Shown: piece after piece, positions 17,649-26,363 of the stretch
Layout of the letters: the number at the start of each line of letters is the position of its first letter
Numbering within the stretch: position 1 is the first letter of the stretch
DNA from: Candidatus Eiseniibacteriota bacterium
GTDB taxonomy: Bacteria; Eisenbacteria; RBG-16-71-46; CAIMUX01; WJJG01
NCBI GenBank assembly: GCA_023129715.1
Contig: JAGMBO010000005.1
Span: forward strand, 1 to 64,000
Direction: 5' to 3'
Length of the DNA stretch: 64,000 bases
The notes under the pieces: generated by a model
Told to the model about the DNA's origin: nothing
Databases searched by the model: none
What the model saw: the letters and a program-made list of their open reading frames with translations, nothing else
Translations under genes and position numbers: made by a program

Positions 17649-19211
17649 CTAGGCCGGATCGAGTGTCGCCAGCGGAACGATCATCTCTTCCAGCGAGATC
17701 CCCCCGTGCTGGAAGCTGTCGCGCAGGATCCGCTCGTAGGTATGTTGTTGGGTCGGATAGACGAAGAAGAAGTCTTCGCGCGCGAAGAGATAGGTCTTCA
17801 TCAATCCTCCGCCGGGCAGTCCAAAGTGCTCCGGTGTCTCGAGCACCAGGGCCTGTTCGGAGTCGCCGCGCAGCGCGGGCCCGAACTTGAACCGCGTGCC
17901 GCTCGAGGCCCGGCGATCGGCCCGCACGCGCGCCGGACGGCGCACCTGGATGTTGCCATGATCAGTCGTCACGATGACACGACGCCCCTGGCGACCCATC
18001 TCGCGGATTGCATCGCGGACGATCGAGCGCTCGAACCAGGTCCCCAAATGCGCCCGCAACCCACTGGCGTCCTGGGCGAACTCCGCCACGATCGCATCCC
18101 GACTGCGGCCATGGGTGAAGGTGTCGACAAAGGTGAAGACGAGGGCGACCAGATCGCTATCGGCGTAGCTGCCCACACGGCGCCGGAAATCCTCGGCATC
18201 CTGCCGTGACACCACCTTGGCGTATTGGACCCGCTTGGCACCGACCCCCTGGCGCTCGAGCAGTTTCACCAACAGCTCGCGCTCGAAACGGTTCAGGCCG
18301 GTCTCGTGCTCTTGCACTTCCTGCCAGAACTGAGGATAGCGGGCGGCGATCTCCGCCGGAAACAGCCCGCTGAAGATCGCGTTGCGGGCATAGGGCGTCG
18401 CGGTCGGCAGGATCGCACAAGCAGCCTCGGTCTGGATGCGGAACTCACCCGCCAGCAGCGGTTCGAAGACCAACCACTGATCCATGCGCAGGCAATCGAT
18501 GACGATCAGCGCCACCCGCTTGCCCTCCGCCAGCGGCGGCACGACGCGCGCGGCCACGATCTCCGGCGAGAGGGGCGGTCGCTCGCCGCCGGGGCCGGCG
18601 ACCCAATCGGCATAGCCGTCGGCAACGAAGCGGCCGAATTGACGGTTGAGAGTCACGAGCTGCGCATGGTGGGCCTCGCGCAATTCCCCCTCGCCGAGTG
18701 CGTCGAGTTCGAGCTCCCAGCGCGCCGCGCGCAGGTAGGCTCGCACCCAATCGGACCACCCGAGCCGGCCACTCAGCCCCAGGCGACCACGATCGAGTTC
18801 GCGCACATATTCCCGCACCGCCGTTCCCCGCTCGAGGTCGCGGGCCTCGAAGATCTTCTTGCAGGCCAGGAAGATCTGGCTCGGGTTGACCGGCTTGATC
18901 AGGTAGTCACTGATCTTGCGGCCCAACGCCTGGTCCATCAGGTTCTCTTCTTCGCTCTTGGTGATCATCACGACAGGGAGGTTCGGCTGACGCTCCTTGA
19001 TCGCCGCCAGGACCGTCAAGCCCCCCATCCCGGGCATCATCTCATCGAGGAGGACGAGATCGAAGGTCTCCTGATCGACGAGTTCGAGTGCGTCGTGACC
19101 GTTGGCCACCGGGGTGACCTGGTACCCCTTGCCCTCGAGATAGAGCATATGGGGACGCAGCATGTCGATCTCGTCATCGACCCAGAGAATGCGCTGTCGT
19201 CGCGCAACCAT
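17649..19211 (-). CDS. PorX-like response regulator with PglZ phosphodiesterase domain
   Basis: A 520-residue protein. It has an N-terminal receiver domain (acidic pair 12-13, phospho-acceptor Asp56 in LVLLDEMMPG, Lys in DYLIKPVNPSQ), a helical linker, then a PglZ/alkaline-phosphatase-fold domain. That domain shows the metal/catalytic signatures VIDCLRMDQW, 'LPTATPYARNAIFSG' (the catalytic Thr is probably 270 or 272) and TTDHGN. This is the architecture of PorX, which in Bacteroidota controls type IX secretion and hydrolyses oligonucleotides. The neighbouring sensor kinase 113 nt upstream is the obvious partner. Start ATG 19211 (GGAAGGGG upstream) is preferred over ATG 19241. Function beyond the architecture is inferred. 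Confidence 0.85.
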   Translation of the reverse strand: MVARRQRILWVDDEIDMLRPHMLYLEGKGYQVTPVANGHDALELVDQETFDLVLLDEMMPGMGGLTVLAAIKERQPNLPVVMITKSEEENLMDQALGRKISDYLIKPVNPSQIFLACKKIFEARDLERGTAVREYVRELDRGRLGLSGRLGWSDWVRAYLRAARWELELDALGEGELREAHHAQLVTLNRQFGRFVADGYADWVAGPGGERPPLSPEIVAARVVPPLAEGKRVALIVIDCLRMDQWLVFEPLLAGEFRIQTEAACAILPTATPYARNAIFSGLFPAEIAARYPQFWQEVQEHETGLNRFERELLVKLLERQGVGAKRVQYAKVVSRQDAEDFRRRVGSYADSDLVALVFTFVDTFTHGRSRDAIVAEFAQDASGLRAHLGTWFERSIVRDAIREMGRQGRRVIVTTDHGNIQVRRPARVRADRRASSGTRFKFGPALRGDSEQALVLETPEHFGLPGGGLMKTYLFAREDFFFVYPTQQHTYERILRDSFQHGGISLEEMIVPLATLDPA

Positions 19212-19238
19212 CGCTGCCCCTTCCCAGCAGAACGCCGC

Positions 19239-19300
19239 CATGGAACCGGTGCCCTGGCTGCCTCTTCACTTCACGGCGCCGCATGGAACCGGTGCCCTGG
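19239..19300. repeat. 19-bp direct repeat pair between kinase and PorX-like genes
   Basis: CATGGAACCGGTGCCCTGG occurs at 19239-19257 and again, without change, at 19282-19300, with 24 bp between. Each copy contains an ACCGGT palindrome and, on the minus strand, ends in an ATG. The second copy lies in the 113-nt gap; the first covers the alternative upstream start of the response-regulator gene. It may be a small duplication or a paired binding site. Confidence 0.7.
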
Positions 19301-19324
19301 AACGAACGGGAGACGCCGATGGTC

Positions 19325-20683
19325 CTAGGCAGGGAAGGACATCACGAAGGTCGAGCCCTTGCCGACTTCGGTCTGCTCGACCCAGATGTGCCCGCCGTGA
19401 TTGTCTTCGATAATCCGCTTGGCCAGTGTCAGCCCGAGTCCCCAACCGCGGCTCTTGGTCGTGAATCCGGGGGTGAAGACCTGGCGCACCTCGGCGCTGG
19501 TCATCCCCTCGCCTTCGTCGGTGATGCGGACCTCGACGCACTCGGTCTCGTGGCGGTGGATCACCTCGACCTTGATCGTTCCTCGGGAACGGGTCGCATC
19601 GACGGCGTTCTTGAGCACGTTCTCGACGACCCATTCGACCAGTTCCTCGTTGAGGCTGACGTGAGGAACCATCTCGTAGAGCTCGCGGATCTCGATTTCC
19701 TTCTTCATATGCGGTAACCGGCGCCGGAAGTAACGTACCGCCGAGCTGACGATCGGGACGACGTCGGTCATTTCCAAGTTGGGGGCCGAACCGACTTGGC
19801 CGAAGCGCTTGGCCACCTTGCTGAGCCGGTCGGCATCGTCCTCCATCTCATTGAGGAGCTCGTGGAGGGCACTCGCCGGCAGCCTGACCCACCGCTCCAC
19901 ATCCCCCCCAGCCGCCGCCGCGGAGGACTCGCCGGCGGCGCCGGAGGCGCGAGCGGCCGTGGCGCCGGGCGGCGTCTCACGCTCGGCCTGCTCCTCGGAC
20001 TGCGAGACGCGCTCGCGGGCGATCTCGACCCAGCCGAGCAGAGAGGAGATCGGCGAGCCGAGCTGGTGAGCGGTCTCCTTGGCGAGACCGATCCAGATCG
20101 CCCGCTGCTCACTCGTCTTGATCGAGCGGTATCCGGTATACCCGAGGGCCAAGAAGACGAAGAACACGGCGAGCTGCAGGAGGGGAATATAGCGCAACTC
20201 GCTCGCCAGGCGCCGCTCGCCGTAGTGCACCAATCCGAAGGGCCGGGTCCCGCCGCCGGTGTAGATCGGAATCGGATCGTGGCCCTTATCGAACTGGGCC
20301 ACCTTTTCGAGAACCCGGCGCAGCACGGGCGGCGGCTCTTCGCTGGGATTCCACTGCGAGATCGTCTCGACGTCGATCGCATCCGGGTCGACGCCGATGT
20401 TGTGCCAAACAAAGGGACGGCCCGCGCGATCGGTCAGGATCAGGGGCAAATCGCTCGGGGTGACGACCTCGGCGAAGATCGATCGCAGTTGCGGATCAGC
20501 GGTCGCTTCCAGAGCGCTGGCGGCAACGAAGCGGGCGAGGATCTGGGAGACGGCCTGGGATTCCTGATTAACCTTGCGCACCCAGTCGTAGGAGTAGGCG
20601 AAGGCGGCGGCGATGAGGACAAAGCTGCCCAAGAAGAGATAAGCGCGCAACAGCGAGGAGAGGCTGGAGCGTGACCAGGGCAT
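19325..20683 (-). CDS. Membrane sensor histidine kinase paired with the PorX-like regulator
   Basis: A 452-residue kinase. TM1 is at about 13-31, a roughly 130-residue extracytoplasmic sensor follows, and TM2 is at about 166-184. The phosphoacceptor His206 sits in AKETAHQLGSPISSLLGW, a variant typical of FCB-group kinases. An Ala/Gly-rich insert lies in the dimerisation region. The ATPase domain shows NVLKNAVDATRS (N box), DEGEGM (G1) and GWGLGLTLAKRI (G2). Start ATG 20683 follows GAGAGGA. It sits 24 nt after serS. Gene order makes it the likely kinase for the adjacent PglZ response regulator, in the role PorY plays for PorX. Confidence 0.88.
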   Translation of the reverse strand: MPWSRSSLSSLLRAYLFLGSFVLIAAAFAYSYDWVRKVNQESQAVSQILARFVAASALEATADPQLRSIFAEVVTPSDLPLILTDRAGRPFVWHNIGVDPDAIDVETISQWNPSEEPPPVLRRVLEKVAQFDKGHDPIPIYTGGGTRPFGLVHYGERRLASELRYIPLLQLAVFFVFLALGYTGYRSIKTSEQRAIWIGLAKETAHQLGSPISSLLGWVEIARERVSQSEEQAERETPPGATAARASGAAGESSAAAAGGDVERWVRLPASALHELLNEMEDDADRLSKVAKRFGQVGSAPNLEMTDVVPIVSSAVRYFRRRLPHMKKEIEIRELYEMVPHVSLNEELVEWVVENVLKNAVDATRSRGTIKVEVIHRHETECVEVRITDEGEGMTSAEVRQVFTPGFTTKSRGWGLGLTLAKRIIEDNHGGHIWVEQTEVGKGSTFVMSFPA

Positions 20684-20707
20684 CGTACGGTCCTCTCCCG
20701 CGCTGGG

Positions 20708-21973
20708 CTACTCGGCCCGCAGCGCGGCAATTCCCCCCAAGTAGGGACGTAGCGGCTCGGGCACCCGCACGGTGCCGTCGGCCTGCTGGTAGTGCTCCAG
20801 CAATGCCACCGTCAGCCGCGGCAGGGCAACCCCCGAACCATTGAGCGTATGGACAAGGTGCAGCTTTCCATCGCTGCCGCGATAGCGCAAACCGATGCGC
20901 CGCGCCTGGAAGTCTTCAAAGTTGCTGCACGAGGAGACCTCCAACCAGCGCGCGCTCCCCGGCGCCCAAAGCTCAAGGTCATAGCACTTCGCCGAGGCGA
21001 AGCTCAAATCGCCGGAAGCGAGCAAGAGCACGCGATAGGGCAACCCGAGCGACTGGAGCACCTGCTCGGCATCCGCGGTCAACCGCTCCAGTTCCTCGTA
21101 GGAGCGCTCGGGAGTCACGATCTTGACCAACTCGACCTTGTCGAACTGGTGTAAGCGGATCAGCCCATGGGTCTGCTTGCCGTGCGCCCCCGCCTCTCGC
21201 CGGAAGCAGGGGGAATAGGCGACCAGGTTGACCGGCAGTTCCTCCTCGTTCCAGATCACCCCGCGATAGAAGTTGGTCAACGGCACCTCGGCCGTCGGGA
21301 TCAGGAAGAGATCCTCACCCTCGAGCCGGTACATGTCCTCGGCGAGCTTGGGCAGCTGCCCGCAGCCGAAGAGCGCCGCGCTGCGGGTCGCGTAGGGAAC
21401 GCGCATCTCGCGATAGCCGGCGACGCCATGGAGGTCGAGCATGTAGTTGATCAGCGCGCGCTCCAGTCGCGCGCCGAGACCGGTGAAGCCGATGAAACCC
21501 GATCCGCTCATCTGCGCGGCCGGCGTCAGCGCGAGGATGCCGAGCGCCTCCCCGATCTCGAGGTGATTCCGCAGCCCCTCTTCCTCGCGGGGCGTTCCCC
21601 AGGCACGCACGACCGCGTTGGCGCTCTCATCTCCCACCGGAACCGATGGGTGGGGAATATTGGGCACCCACTGCAGCCGTTCGTGGATCTCCCCCTCGAT
21701 CGTACGCAGCTGGTCGTCTAATTCGCGAATGCGCTCACCGAGTTCGCGCATCGCCGCGACGCTGGCAGAGACATCCTCACCGGCGGCCTTGCGCCGTCCG
21801 ATCTCTTGGGAAGTTCGATTGCGCTCGGCTTTCAGCTTCTCGACCTCGGCGAGCAGGGCGCGGCGCCGTTCCTCATCCGCCAGAATCGCGTCGAGGTCGG
21901 CATGCTCCCGTTTCTGCTCAACCGCCCGGCGCAATTCGCCGGCATGTTCACGCACGAACTTCAGGTCATACAT
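20708..21973 (-). CDS. serS: Seryl-tRNA synthetase
   Basis: A 421-residue class II synthetase. The N-terminal tRNA-binding coiled coil is at about 1-110. Motif 2 (FRREAGAHGKQTHGLIRLHQ) and motif 3 (near NGSGVALPRLTVALLEHYQ) are both present, with 'IPTAEVPLTNFYRG'. It charges tRNA-Ser, and also tRNA-Sec where one exists. The start ATG 21973 (MYDLKFVRE) matches the family N-terminus; the open frame upstream of it is not conserved sequence. It lies between hemC (47 nt gap) and the sensor kinase. Confidence 0.97.
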   Translation of the reverse strand: MYDLKFVREHAGELRRAVEQKREHADLDAILADEERRRALLAEVEKLKAERNRTSQEIGRRKAAGEDVSASVAAMRELGERIRELDDQLRTIEGEIHERLQWVPNIPHPSVPVGDESANAVVRAWGTPREEEGLRNHLEIGEALGILALTPAAQMSGSGFIGFTGLGARLERALINYMLDLHGVAGYREMRVPYATRSAALFGCGQLPKLAEDMYRLEGEDLFLIPTAEVPLTNFYRGVIWNEEELPVNLVAYSPCFRREAGAHGKQTHGLIRLHQFDKVELVKIVTPERSYEELERLTADAEQVLQSLGLPYRVLLLASGDLSFASAKCYDLELWAPGSARWLEVSSCSNFEDFQARRIGLRYRGSDGKLHLVHTLNGSGVALPRLTVALLEHYQQADGTVRVPEPLRPYLGGIAALRAE

Positions 21974-22020
21974 CGAGAATCCGTCCCGTGTCCCGGCAGT
22001 GCCGGTCGCCTTCGAATCCC

Positions 22021-22971
22021 CTATCCCACGATCCCGACTTCCTCGCGCGCGCGCGCGAGCATCTCGCCGGCGCCCTGCTCGAGCAGCTGCTGAGCAAGCC
22101 GCTCGCCGGTGCGCAGCGGGTCGTCGGGGAAGCCCTCCGCCCAGGCCCGCAGGATCTCGCGTCCGTCGAGCGAGCAGACGCACCCGTCGATGCGCAGAAT
22201 GTCCCCCTTGACCCGGGCGAGACCGCCGACCGGTGAACCTTCCCAGGCCCCCAGGGCGACATAGTAGGCGCGCTCGGCATCAACTTCTTGCCGCGAAAGG
22301 GGTTCATTGAGAAAGCGGAGCTTCTCGACCAGTCCCTCCGCGGCACCCGCCCCCACCAGAATGCCCAGCGCCGCCTGGCCCACCGCCGGGAGACAGACCT
22401 GGGCGGTGAAAACCTCGGCGACCCGCTCCTGCCAGCCACGCCACTCGATGCCCGCCGCCGCGATCACGACGCCATCGAGCTTGCCGGCAGTGACCATCTC
22501 CAGGCGCTCGGAGAGCGTGCCGACGATGAACTCGATCGACAGATCGCGGCGATAGCGATTGAGCTGGGCCTCCCGCCGGCGGCTGCTGACGCCGATCCGC
22601 GCTCCCGCGGGGAGTTCGTCGAGAATCGATCCATCGGCGGTCACCAGGACATCGAGCGGTGTCTTGCGCTCGGTGACCGCCACCAGCTGAACATCATCGG
22701 GCAACGGTGCCGGCAGGTCTTTCATCCGGTGCACGCCGATGTCGATTTTGCCGTCGACGAGCGCGCGGTAGATCGGCTCGGAGTAGAACTCCCGGATCGG
22801 GATCCGGCGGCCCTGGCCCGAGCGTCCAGCGCGCCGGGGGCGGGAACCGAGCGCCTTCAAGGCGACCTCGAGATCCGGCCAGCGGGCGGTGAGCTGCTCC
22901 TCGAACCAGCTCCCATGCAGGTGCCCAGATTCGACATCCAATACACCCACGCGCAGGCGGCGCTTGCTCAT
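22021..22971 (-). CDS. HemC-like porphobilinogen deaminase paralog lacking the cofactor cysteine
   Basis: A 316-residue protein with the overall fold of hydroxymethylbilane synthase. It keeps IGVHRMKDLPAPL with the catalytic Asp (D85), GVSSRRREAQL, 'AGIEWRGW', 'LPAVGQAALGI' and the ERA domain-3 motif. However, the cysteine that covalently holds the dipyrromethane cofactor (GGCQVPIG in E. coli) aligns with Glu244 in GAWEGSPVGG. The N-terminal substrate loop (GTRxSxLALWQA in the family) is also not conserved. It may therefore not make hydroxymethylbilane by the usual mechanism. Start ATG 22971 follows GGGAGG. Confidence 0.75.
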   Translation of the reverse strand: MSKRRLRVGVLDVESGHLHGSWFEEQLTARWPDLEVALKALGSRPRRAGRSGQGRRIPIREFYSEPIYRALVDGKIDIGVHRMKDLPAPLPDDVQLVAVTERKTPLDVLVTADGSILDELPAGARIGVSSRRREAQLNRYRRDLSIEFIVGTLSERLEMVTAGKLDGVVIAAAGIEWRGWQERVAEVFTAQVCLPAVGQAALGILVGAGAAEGLVEKLRFLNEPLSRQEVDAERAYYVALGAWEGSPVGGLARVKGDILRIDGCVCSLDGREILRAWAEGFPDDPLRTGERLAQQLLEQGAGEMLARAREEVGIVG

Positions 22972-23013
22972 CGCGTCCTCCCAATCCCTAGTCTTCGAGG
23001 GATTTGCCCAGGC

Positions 23014-23042
23014 AGACTATCACAGCCCCCCGGAGCGGTCAA
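23014..23042 (-). promoter_or_regulatory. Candidate sigma70-type promoter for hemC-like and downstream genes
   Basis: On the minus strand, TTGACC (23037-23042) and TAGTCT (23014-23019) are separated by 17 nt, with a TGn extension before the -10. It lies in the 67-nt gap before the hemC-like gene. The -35 matches 5 of 6 and the -10 only 3 of 6, helped by the extension. Confidence 0.42.
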
Positions 23043-24139
23043 CGCAAGGCCCGCGGCCGGCCGCGGGCCGCGACGAGCAGCACGGCCCAGGGAACCAGGG
23101 CAACCAGCATCGCGGCCCCCGGGCCCTGTGGCAGGAGCCAGAGCAGCCCGCTGCCCACCGAGAAGGCCTGCACCCCCAGGATCAGACGCAGGGCATGTCC
23201 CCACCCGCCGCAGCGCCGCGCGAGGTCGTGAGCGAGATGATCGACGCCCCCTCGCCAAGGCGCCCGCCCCTGCCCGAGGCGCCCGAAAACCGTGTAGAGC
23301 GGATCGAAGATCAGGTAGCCCGCGATCAATCCCAGTGCGCCGATCCGGGCGATTGGCGGAAGACGCAGCTCGACACCGCCGCCTCCCCCGACGGCCCCCG
23401 CCAACTCACCCGCTCCAAGCGCGATCCAGATCAGCACGCCGGCGAGCGCGCCCACCGCGAGGGTCCCGAGATCACCGAGGTAGAGACGCGCGGGGGGTCG
23501 GTTCCAGAGCCAGAAGCCGCTGAGAGCCCCCGCCAGAAGGAGCGCAACGATCCGCGGCCCGGGCGGGCCGTCGAGCGCGGCGAGCCCCAGGAAGGTCATT
23601 GCCCCTGTGCCGGCGGCGAGTCCGTCGGAATTGTCGATCAGATTGAAGGCGTTGGCGCAGACGACCAGCAAGAGGCTCCAGGCGGCCAGGGCACCGATGC
23701 CTGCCGGGGCGCTCACCCAGGCCTCCGGGCCGGCGTGCGAAAGCCAGATCCCGACACCGACCGCAATCGCCGCCTCGGCTGCAAGACGCAGCCCCGGGGG
23801 AGCTTCACGCAGATCATCGGCGAGTCCGATGAGCCCGAATGCCCCGGCGAGCAATCCGAAAGTGAGAGCCTCAACCCCACCGATGCTCTGACCCGCATCC
23901 GCCCAGGCGACCACCCCAGCACCGGCAACCACCCCCCCCAGCACCGCCAGCCCGCCGCCCAGGGGGACATCTCCGGGTCCCGCCCGCCCCCCTTGACGGC
24001 GTGAGATCCACACCCGCCGCCGCGCCCAGCGACGCACCAGCAGAGAGAGGCCCCAGGCGACCGCTCCGGCAATCAGGAATCCACTCAGGGAGGAAAGGGC
24101 CGACGACGCCGGCCAGAAGGGAAGGATTACGACGGTCAC
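23039..24139 (-). CDS. MraY/WecA-family polyprenyl-phosphate sugar-1-phosphate transferase
   Basis: A 366-residue protein with about ten hydrophobic segments and the family motifs GLADDL (Asp-Asp loop), NAFNLIDNSDGLA, RLYLGDLGTLAVG and a final His-rich loop DHLAHDLARR. Enzymes of this family move a sugar-1-phosphate from a UDP-sugar to undecaprenyl phosphate at the inner membrane, starting a glycan. The gene lies beside nucleotide-sugar genes (galE-like, rmlB-like, ugd), so a WecA/WbpL-like role in surface polysaccharide is more likely than the peptidoglycan role of MraY. The start is GTG 24139 with a weak ribosome site. Confidence 0.83.
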   Translation of the reverse strand: MTVVILPFWPASSALSSLSGFLIAGAVAWGLSLLVRRWARRRVWISRRQGGRAGPGDVPLGGGLAVLGGVVAGAGVVAWADAGQSIGGVEALTFGLLAGAFGLIGLADDLREAPPGLRLAAEAAIAVGVGIWLSHAGPEAWVSAPAGIGALAAWSLLLVVCANAFNLIDNSDGLAAGTGAMTFLGLAALDGPPGPRIVALLLAGALSGFWLWNRPPARLYLGDLGTLAVGALAGVLIWIALGAGELAGAVGGGGGVELRLPPIARIGALGLIAGYLIFDPLYTVFGRLGQGRAPWRGGVDHLAHDLARRCGGWGHALRLILGVQAFSVGSGLLWLLPQGPGAAMLVALVPWAVLLVAARGRPRALR

Positions 24140-24147
24140 GCCCGGGC

Positions 24148-25164
24148 CTACGGCGCCAGGCTCCGCGTGGCGGCGGTCTCGGCCGGCGCCACCGGCGCCG
24201 CCCCCCGCGCACGGAAGCTCGCCACGGTCAGCTGCAGCAGTTCATCGAGCGCGACGCGCGGCTCATAGCCGACGAAGGCACGGATTTTCTCGAGTGCCGG
24301 GACGCGCCGCCGGATGTCCTCGAAGGCCTCACCGAAGACCTGCGCGTAGGGCACAACCTGGATCGTCGAGGTGCTCCCGGTGAGGGCAACGATCTTGCGC
24401 GCCAAGTCGATGATCGCCACCTCCTCGTCGTTGCCGACGTTGAAGATCTCCCCATGCGCCGCCGGCAAGGCGTGCAGCATCAGGGCGCCGCGCACGACAT
24501 CGCCCACATATGAAAAACAACGCGTTTGGCGCCCGTCACCATGGACGGTCAAGGGAGTGGCGGCCAAGGCCTGGCGGATGAAGGTCGGCAGCACCATGCC
24601 GAAGCGATCGGTCTGGCGCGGCCCGCAGGTGTTGAAGCAGCGCACGATCGTCACCGGCAATCCGCGTTCGGCATGGTAGGCGAGCGCGAGTGCCTCATCG
24701 ACCGCCTTGCCGGTGGCATAGGACCAGCGGGCGACGCTCGGCGCCCCGATGGCGAGATCGTCGCGTTCATCGAGCGGCTCGCCGCGCCCCTTGCCGTAGA
24801 CCTCGGAGCTGGAGAAGAGGACCAGGCGCAGGCCCCGCCGCGCCACCTCATCCAGCAGAGTCATCGTCCCGATGACGTTGTTGCGCAGACTCTCGAGGGA
24901 GTGGCGCACGATCCAGCGCACGCCGACATGCGCCGCCAAGTGGAAGACGGCCTCGGCCCCCGCGAGCGCCCCGACGAGCCGTTGCGCGTCGCGGACGTCA
25001 CCTTCAACGAATCGCAGACCGGGATGATCCGCAACGGCGGCCAGATTGCCCCGCCGCCCGGTGGAGAGATTGTCGAGAACGGTCACCTCGTCACCGCGCG
25101 CCAGGAGCGCTTCCACCAGATGGGACCCGATGAACCCAGCCCCTCCTGTGACGAGAATTCTCAT
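24148..25164 (-). CDS. NAD-dependent nucleotide-sugar epimerase (UDP-glucose 4-epimerase-like)
   Basis: A 338-residue extended SDR. It begins MRILVTGGAGFIGSH (NAD-binding GxxGxxG), has 'FSSSEVYGKG' and the catalytic YATGK (Tyr-x3-Lys), then 'CFNTCGPRQT' and YVGDVVRGA. This pattern fits UDP-glucose/UDP-glucuronate 4-epimerases or the UXS branch. ATG 25164 is chosen because GAGAGG lies 6 nt upstream. It acts in the cytoplasm on sugar-nucleotide precursors. The neighbouring ugd gene suggests uronic-acid chemistry, but the substrate is not proved. Confidence 0.85.
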   Translation of the reverse strand: MRILVTGGAGFIGSHLVEALLARGDEVTVLDNLSTGRRGNLAAVADHPGLRFVEGDVRDAQRLVGALAGAEAVFHLAAHVGVRWIVRHSLESLRNNVIGTMTLLDEVARRGLRLVLFSSSEVYGKGRGEPLDERDDLAIGAPSVARWSYATGKAVDEALALAYHAERGLPVTIVRCFNTCGPRQTDRFGMVLPTFIRQALAATPLTVHGDGRQTRCFSYVGDVVRGALMLHALPAAHGEIFNVGNDEEVAIIDLARKIVALTGSTSTIQVVPYAQVFGEAFEDIRRRVPALEKIRAFVGYEPRVALDELLQLTVASFRARGAAPVAPAETAATRSLAP

Positions 25165-25298
25165 CGCGCGCCTCTCGCTGCTGCCCATACGCGCCGGCGG
25201 GTCATGCTCCCGCCGCCGCCTCCACACACCCCCAGGGGACCGGCTCCGACCCTGGCGCCCGGCGCGCGCGCGCGGGCACAAGCACCGGCGGGCGGATC

Positions 25299-26363
25299 TC
25301 AGGAACCCTCTCCCCCTTCTGCCGCGGCGTCAAGGAACTTGTAGTTGCGCCGGTAGAACTCGAGAAACTCCCCCGACTTCAGCGGACGCCACCAAGGCCC
25401 GTGTTCTTGATACCAGCGCACCGTCTCGAGGATCCCTTCCGCGAACGGCATTCGGGGCTGCCAGCCCGTTCGGGCAGTGAGCTTCGAGAAGTCGACCGCG
25501 TAGCGCCGGTCATGGCCGGGACGGTCGACGACATGCGCGATCAGAGTCTCGGGTTTCTCGAGCGCGGCGAGAATATGCCCAGCGATGGCCAGCACATCCT
25601 TCTCGTTGCCCGCCCCGATATTGAAAACCTCGCCGTCGACCCCATCGGCGAGCAGGAGCGCGACCAGCGCCTCGACATGGTCCTGGACGTGGATCCAGTC
25701 GCGGCGGTTCTTGCCCGAGCCATAGACCGGCAGCCGCTCATCGTCGAGCGCATTGGTCGCAAAGAGCGAGATCAGCTTCTCGGGATACTGGTACGGCCCG
25801 TAGTTGTTGGCGCAGCGGGTGATCACCACCGGGAGATCGTAGGTCGTGTGATAGGCGTAGGCGAGGCGATCCCCGCCCGCCTTGCTGGCCGCATAGGGAT
25901 TGCGCGGCATCAGCGGGGCGCGTTCATCAACCGGATCACCGAGGATCTCTCCATAGACCTCGTCGGTCGAGATCTGGACGAAGCGGCCGACACCATGCGC
26001 GCGCACCGCCTCGAGCAATACGTGGACACCATAGACGTCGGTGATCACGAACTCGCCGGGATCGCCGATCGATCGGTCGACATGCGTCTCGGCGGCGAAG
26101 TTGAGAATCCAATCGAAACCACCGGCAACGATCTCGGCGACCAGATCGCGGTCGGCGATGTCGCCGCGCACGAAACGGTAGCCGGGCGTGCCTTCGAACT
26201 CAGCCAGGTTGGCGGGATTCCCCGCATAGGTGAGCTTGTCGAGCACGGTGACCTGCGCCTCGGGAAAGGTGCGGCGGATATGGCGCACGAAATTGCTGCC
26301 GATGAAACCGGCGCCCCCAGTCACCAAGTACCGGCCGGCGGCGACACGTTGCTGCCTATCCAT
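25299..26363 (-). CDS. rmlB: dTDP-glucose 4,6-dehydratase-like SDR
   Basis: A 354-residue extended SDR with RmlB signatures: TGGAGFIGSNFVRH, 'LDKLTYAGNPANL', 'ETHVDRSIGDP', STDEVYGEI, the catalytic YAASKAG and RCANNYGPYQYPEKLI. It converts dTDP-glucose to the 4-keto-6-deoxy sugar. ATG 26363 overlaps the cupin gene by 8 nt, so the two are coupled. RmlA and RmlD are not in the window, so the final sugar (rhamnose or another 6-deoxy sugar) is open. Confidence 0.92.
   Translation of the reverse strand: MDRQQRVAAGRYLVTGGAGFIGSNFVRHIRRTFPEAQVTVLDKLTYAGNPANLAEFEGTPGYRFVRGDIADRDLVAEIVAGGFDWILNFAAETHVDRSIGDPGEFVITDVYGVHVLLEAVRAHGVGRFVQISTDEVYGEILGDPVDERAPLMPRNPYAASKAGGDRLAYAYHTTYDLPVVITRCANNYGPYQYPEKLISLFATNALDDERLPVYGSGKNRRDWIHVQDHVEALVALLLADGVDGEVFNIGAGNEKDVLAIAGHILAALEKPETLIAHVVDRPGHDRRYAVDFSKLTARTGWQPRMPFAEGILETVRWYQEHGPWWRPLKSGEFLEFYRRNYKFLDAAAEGGEGS

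Noticed and set aside
17649-19211. PglZ protein as part of a BREX phage-defence system
   Set aside because: There are no BrxC, PglX or BrxL genes nearby, and the receiver domain plus kinase neighbour fit PorX instead.
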